This document shows, in pieces, positions 62,201-64,000 of a stretch of 64,000 nucleotides of DNA; positions within the stretch are counted from its first letter, which is position 1; every line of letters starts with the position of its first letter. The DNA comes from an uncultured Prevotellaceae bacterium. GTDB lineage: Bacteria > Bacteroidota > Bacteroidia > Bacteroidales > Bacteroidaceae. Made by a program: the position numbers and the translations under genes. The DNA lies in contig CACYQO010000003.1 of the NCBI GenBank assembly GCA_902776545.1, forward strand, positions 1 through 64,000, read 5' to 3'. The notes beneath the pieces were generated by a model. That model made no database searches and was not told the DNA's origin. It saw nothing but the letters and a program-made list of their open reading frames with translations.

Positions 62201-64000
62201 GTACGGAATTACTGTAGGTCTTACCTAGATAGGTCTGGGCATAGTAGGCTATCCAGTAGTTGTTCTGGTACCAATAGACCGGCGTCTCATTATTATAGTA
62301 GGTCTGTCCGTTGGTGTGTGTCCGTGCGTCGCTCTCGTTCTCGAAGAGTTCCCATCCCGACTCCGTCACGCGGTATGCACCCTGCGACACGGTAGGTATG
62401 TTCATACCGATGGTGGTACCCGGCAGCACGATGTCAGGCTTCTGGATGTCGCCGATCTCAGGCACGCCACTCTTGAAGTTGATGTGGATATTCACGATGT
62501 GGCGCTCACTGACGGGCATGACATTCAGTCCCGACTCGTCGCTCTCCTCGTATTCGTAGAGGTAGATGACAGTGATGATCTTCTCCGTGGAGAGGTCGTG
62601 GATGTCACTCTCGGCAGACACATAGAGCGTGCTGGTCTCCGTGGGCGACAGGCCGTGGATGATGAAGCCCTGCTGGAAGTTCTTCAAGCTATTGTAGCGA
62701 GCCTGGTCAATGATGACGCCCTGAGGAACGTCCGCATTTGTATCATAAATAGCTTGACTGACACTCTCGCCGTTCTTCTGGATGGCCGTGGTGGTGACTG
62801 CCACACCCTCACCCTTCTCGTTCACCTTGTAAGAGTTGCGGCTGTAGAAGTAGTAGATGGGATCGTAGACATAATTGCCGTCTTTATCCAAGACATACTC
62901 GTCCTGATCATTCTTCTTCTTCCCGTTTGTCATATCTTCCGTGAAGTTGAAGACATCGATGTTCGCCCTCTGATTCTGCGTCATGGACAGGTAGGATGTC
63001 TCATCGATGACCTGGCCAGTGGTGTACGGTATGTCGCCACGCATGAACACGTTCTTGACCACATAGTAGTTGCCCGGAGCGGTCACGGTAATGGGCGAGT
63101 AGTGGTGCTTCTCGTTGGGGATGTCCTCATATTGCTCACGGGTGAGCCAGGATGCCTCATCGGAGTTCTTGGCGATGTTTACAGTTTGGTTATTCTCGTC
63201 CGTATAGCTCACTGTAGTGACGTCACTACCACTCTGATCTTTATAGCCCGCAAACTCCGCCTGATAGTCGATGGGCTTCGTTGCGGAATAGACCTTCTCG
63301 GTAAGTGCACGGTCAGACGACATAGACCCGTCATGGTTATAACCGTCATACTTCGGCTTGTAGCCATAGTTGTCCTCGACATATTCAAAGGCCTCATTCC
63401 TGTCGTAGGTGGGATCGACGAGCAGGTCAAGGGCATCGTAGTTGAAGTCGAAGTGCTCACGCTCTTCGGCCGTCATGGAACACCATGTCTCGAGGGCACT
63501 ATATGCCTTGCCTGCCTCGAAGTAGGAACCGCCATAGAGTCCTTCCTCCGTACAGTAGTAGGCATCGTCGAAGACACTGTTCAAGAAGGCTTCGGCCTTT
63601 TGCGCAGCTGTTTTCCCGCCAGTCGTTCCAGCCGGATCGTCTTTATAGTCATTCTTGGCAATGACCTTGGCATTCAAAGCCTCAACCTGCGCTGCCGTCA
63701 TCAGCTGGCCGGCATAGACATAGTCGGTGGCGGTGAAATCCAGGAGCGTGGTGCACACCTTGGCCACCTCGGCAGAATTGGTGGTGGTCGTGATGTCCGT
63801 CCACTGAGCCGCAGTATACTTCGACGGGTAGATGGGCGTGCCGACACTCAGATGCTGAACCTCAGCGCCAGAAACGTCGTCCTTCACAGAGTACTCCTTC
63901 GTCACGATGTAGGCTTGCTCCTTCACCATGGCCTGACCATTGGTATAGTAATTTGAGCCGTTCGACACCTCAGTGCCTTCAGCTATGAATGGGTCTGTTC
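59220..64000 (-). CDS. Large surface protein with T9SS C-terminal domain, 5' end beyond the window
   Basis: About 1590 residues are visible and the frame stays open at the right edge, so the start is not seen; a GTG at 63968 is internal. The last 70 residues (RIWTKKDKIYVESSLK ... GMYIVHTLDGKYTKKVTVKK) form a T9SS type A sorting domain, so the protein is likely exported and anchored by that system, for which PorE is encoded at 23223-25280. In the middle a GLUG-like region (FSGVLHGDGHTISGLSSSLF) is present. The rest is Tyr-, Asn- and Asp-rich with short repeats (YYTNGQ, YYNNETPVYWYQNNYW). It resembles other Prevotellaceae surface proteins; binding partner unknown. Confidence 0.85.
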   Translation of the reverse strand, partial: TDPFIAEGTEVSNGSNYYTNGQAMVKEQAYIVTKEYSVKDDVSGAEVQHLSVGTPIYPSKYTAAQWTDITTTTNSAEVAKVCTTLLDFTATDYVYAGQLMTAAQVEALNAKVIAKNDYKDDPAGTTGGKTAAQKAEAFLNSVFDDAYYCTEEGLYGGSYFEAGKAYSALETWCSMTAEEREHFDFNYDALDLLVDPTYDRNEAFEYVEDNYGYKPKYDGYNHDGSMSSDRALTEKVYSATKPIDYQAEFAGYKDQSGSDVTTVSYTDENNQTVNIAKNSDEASWLTREQYEDIPNEKHHYSPITVTAPGNYYVVKNVFMRGDIPYTTGQVIDETSYLSMTQNQRANIDVFNFTEDMTNGKKKNDQDEYVLDKDGNYVYDPIYYFYSRNSYKVNEKGEGVAVTTTAIQKNGESVSQAIYDTNADVPQGVIIDQARYNSLKNFQQGFIIHGLSPTETSTLYVSAESDIHDLSTEKIITVIYLYEYEESDESGLNVMPVSERHIVNIHINFKSGVPEIGDIQKPDIVLPGTTIGMNIPTVSQGAYRVTESGWELFENESDARTHTNGQTYYNNETPVYWYQNNYWIAYYAQTYLGKTYSNSVPISVANYHDLAKVMGDPQHHYYIDHKDAGYEPKIYINDYSGDATPQNGLDLFKNLMDLTHGKEITGDHSPLTLDNPGKPIRNAQYLEFFLRADQDHGPTKEHNPAHDTDPSQPETITVVHPWTPIANGDNECFSGVLHGDGHTISGLSSSLFNHLCGRVYNLGVTGSFTGAGVAETGEGYVENCWVKTTGTPTKKTTENDDTHYAVFGNPSRTGTDLVQVVNCYYPSSNDYDVPSSDTHGVPTQKPDKAFYNGEVAYDLNGFYLNKRFYDNNSSWPGTKKPYSYWRANADGTLPETMTGAYYPADYAFYPLTGVSGQTDLYGYVEDRFVDGDFIYSGGTIPASPNERLYEDPDTKEKSYHAIWPDDYLFFGQALNYGHMDGKNGRDERTHQDLPAVINKAEERVLTTMAGNRVFRAPAYFRSKKMGIAHFNPYAVLVAEEKLTAKQIADNVKPREAYKNMTAIDFTGSNGDLAHGYEQGSDTSAPYADITGGAFFPPLLDDGGLQGLYADLTRNLLAYTMTSTDAARQTDHVVANYLHDEQYVETAKAPANSTYSDTYRYHTVAERDAEADAIRGHRVQKQAEDEFVALNDHVLIDKQDFNAPISYTFADGQRMWYQRKPDNYVDIEWIDHDNNESTPLVRTTKGWEGISLPFKVEIVTTNDKGELTHFYKKSNDDDANHNVGHEYWLRDYRGGSVSSNAKVFEATFNYPDALKTDGDKDYTNTFLWDYYYSHNNYDDQNGDDYQEDDANRDYYKYAHTYYDYPRMAAAMPYIIGLPGERFYEFDLSGNFEAATAMSVYPKKLEAQTLTFASKPGETTIGVSDDETGVAADSYRFKPSYLNESFAAGTANTYTLSATGSSYDIIPTVSTADIEVKAFRPFFVKDTNGTRSTRTVEKIVFGSMQYELKGVEEHGDPTKEELNGGLRIWTKKDKIYVESSLKFTEDMRVVTPAGITVATFSVKPGQTVEVQADFSGMYIVHTLDGKYTKKVTVKK

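Noticed and set aside
62316-63956. Long plus-strand ORF (546 codons) opposite the large surface gene
   Set aside because: Its residues (many Val, Ile, His, Arg, Asp) are what the complement of a Tyr/Asn/Asp-rich gene produces; no domain or start signal is seen, while the minus-strand protein has clear family features.

Overview
This window looks like chromosomal DNA of a member of the Bacteroidota, most likely family Prevotellaceae. The evidence: promoter -7 boxes of the form TAnnTTTG, cytochrome bd encoded behind a DUF4492 gene, a PorE-like subunit of the type IX secretion system (T9SS), secreted proteins with T9SS-like C-terminal ends, a DUF6249/PspC/ECF-sigma/DUF5056 cluster, and an HU-like plus VirE/VapE-like gene pair. 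No rRNA, tRNA or CRISPR array was seen.

Layout. 1-4225 (minus): type I restriction-modification operon with two HsdM paralogues, one HsdS and the start of a DUF1016 (YhcG-like) nuclease gene; no HsdR is in view. 4226-5040: repeat-rich gap with a large inverted repeat, a 48-bp AT palindrome and a DUF4248 remnant. 5041-10101 (minus): TolC / HlyD / two ABC-2 permeases, an export system whose HlyD gene is frameshifted. 10190-11068: membrane-anchored coiled-coil protein. 11196-14338 (plus): DUF4492-cydA-cydB. 14443-16752: His-rich heavy-metal P-type ATPase. 16820-21111 (minus): sodium/solute symporter, porin and secreted metallophosphoesterase. 21225-25280 (plus): topB and porE. 25162-27021 (minus): DUF6249, PspC, ECF sigma factor, DUF5056. 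27227-30380 (plus): rRNA m5C methyltransferase, thyA, folA. 30345-32257 (minus): SpoIIE-type phosphatase/kinase and its STAS partner. 32285-64000 (mostly minus): four large secreted proteins (3909, 2572, 447 and more than 1590 residues), among which sit an AAA-ATPase/PD-(D/E)XK gene, a pair of 166-residue unknowns, an HU-like gene and a VapE-like gene bracketed by inverted repeats.

Two signals stand out. First, many short elements with arms made of 6-9-nt quasi-repeats (for example GGAAGGA, TTTACAG, ACAGATT, TTTATAG) and often an inverted second arm lie between genes AND inside conserved genes, where they add in-frame low-complexity peptides (P-type ATPase, rRNA methyltransferase, DHFR, topoisomerase III, sigma factor, metallophosphoesterase, DUF5056, a secreted protein). 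This resembles the coding-region palindromic elements of Rickettsia, but the sequences are different. Second, 55163-57740 is a compact unit: a VapE/primase-like gene with 22-bp iteron-like direct repeats upstream, enclosed by inverted repeats of about 110 bp, with no transposase; it could be a small replicative mobile element.

Functional links: PorE and the C-terminal ends of the 447-residue, the 1590+-residue and the metallophosphoesterase proteins fit T9SS export. The two giant proteins share GGG-rich repeats but lack an obvious T9SS end. The phosphatase/STAS pair follows the giant genes closely on the same strand.
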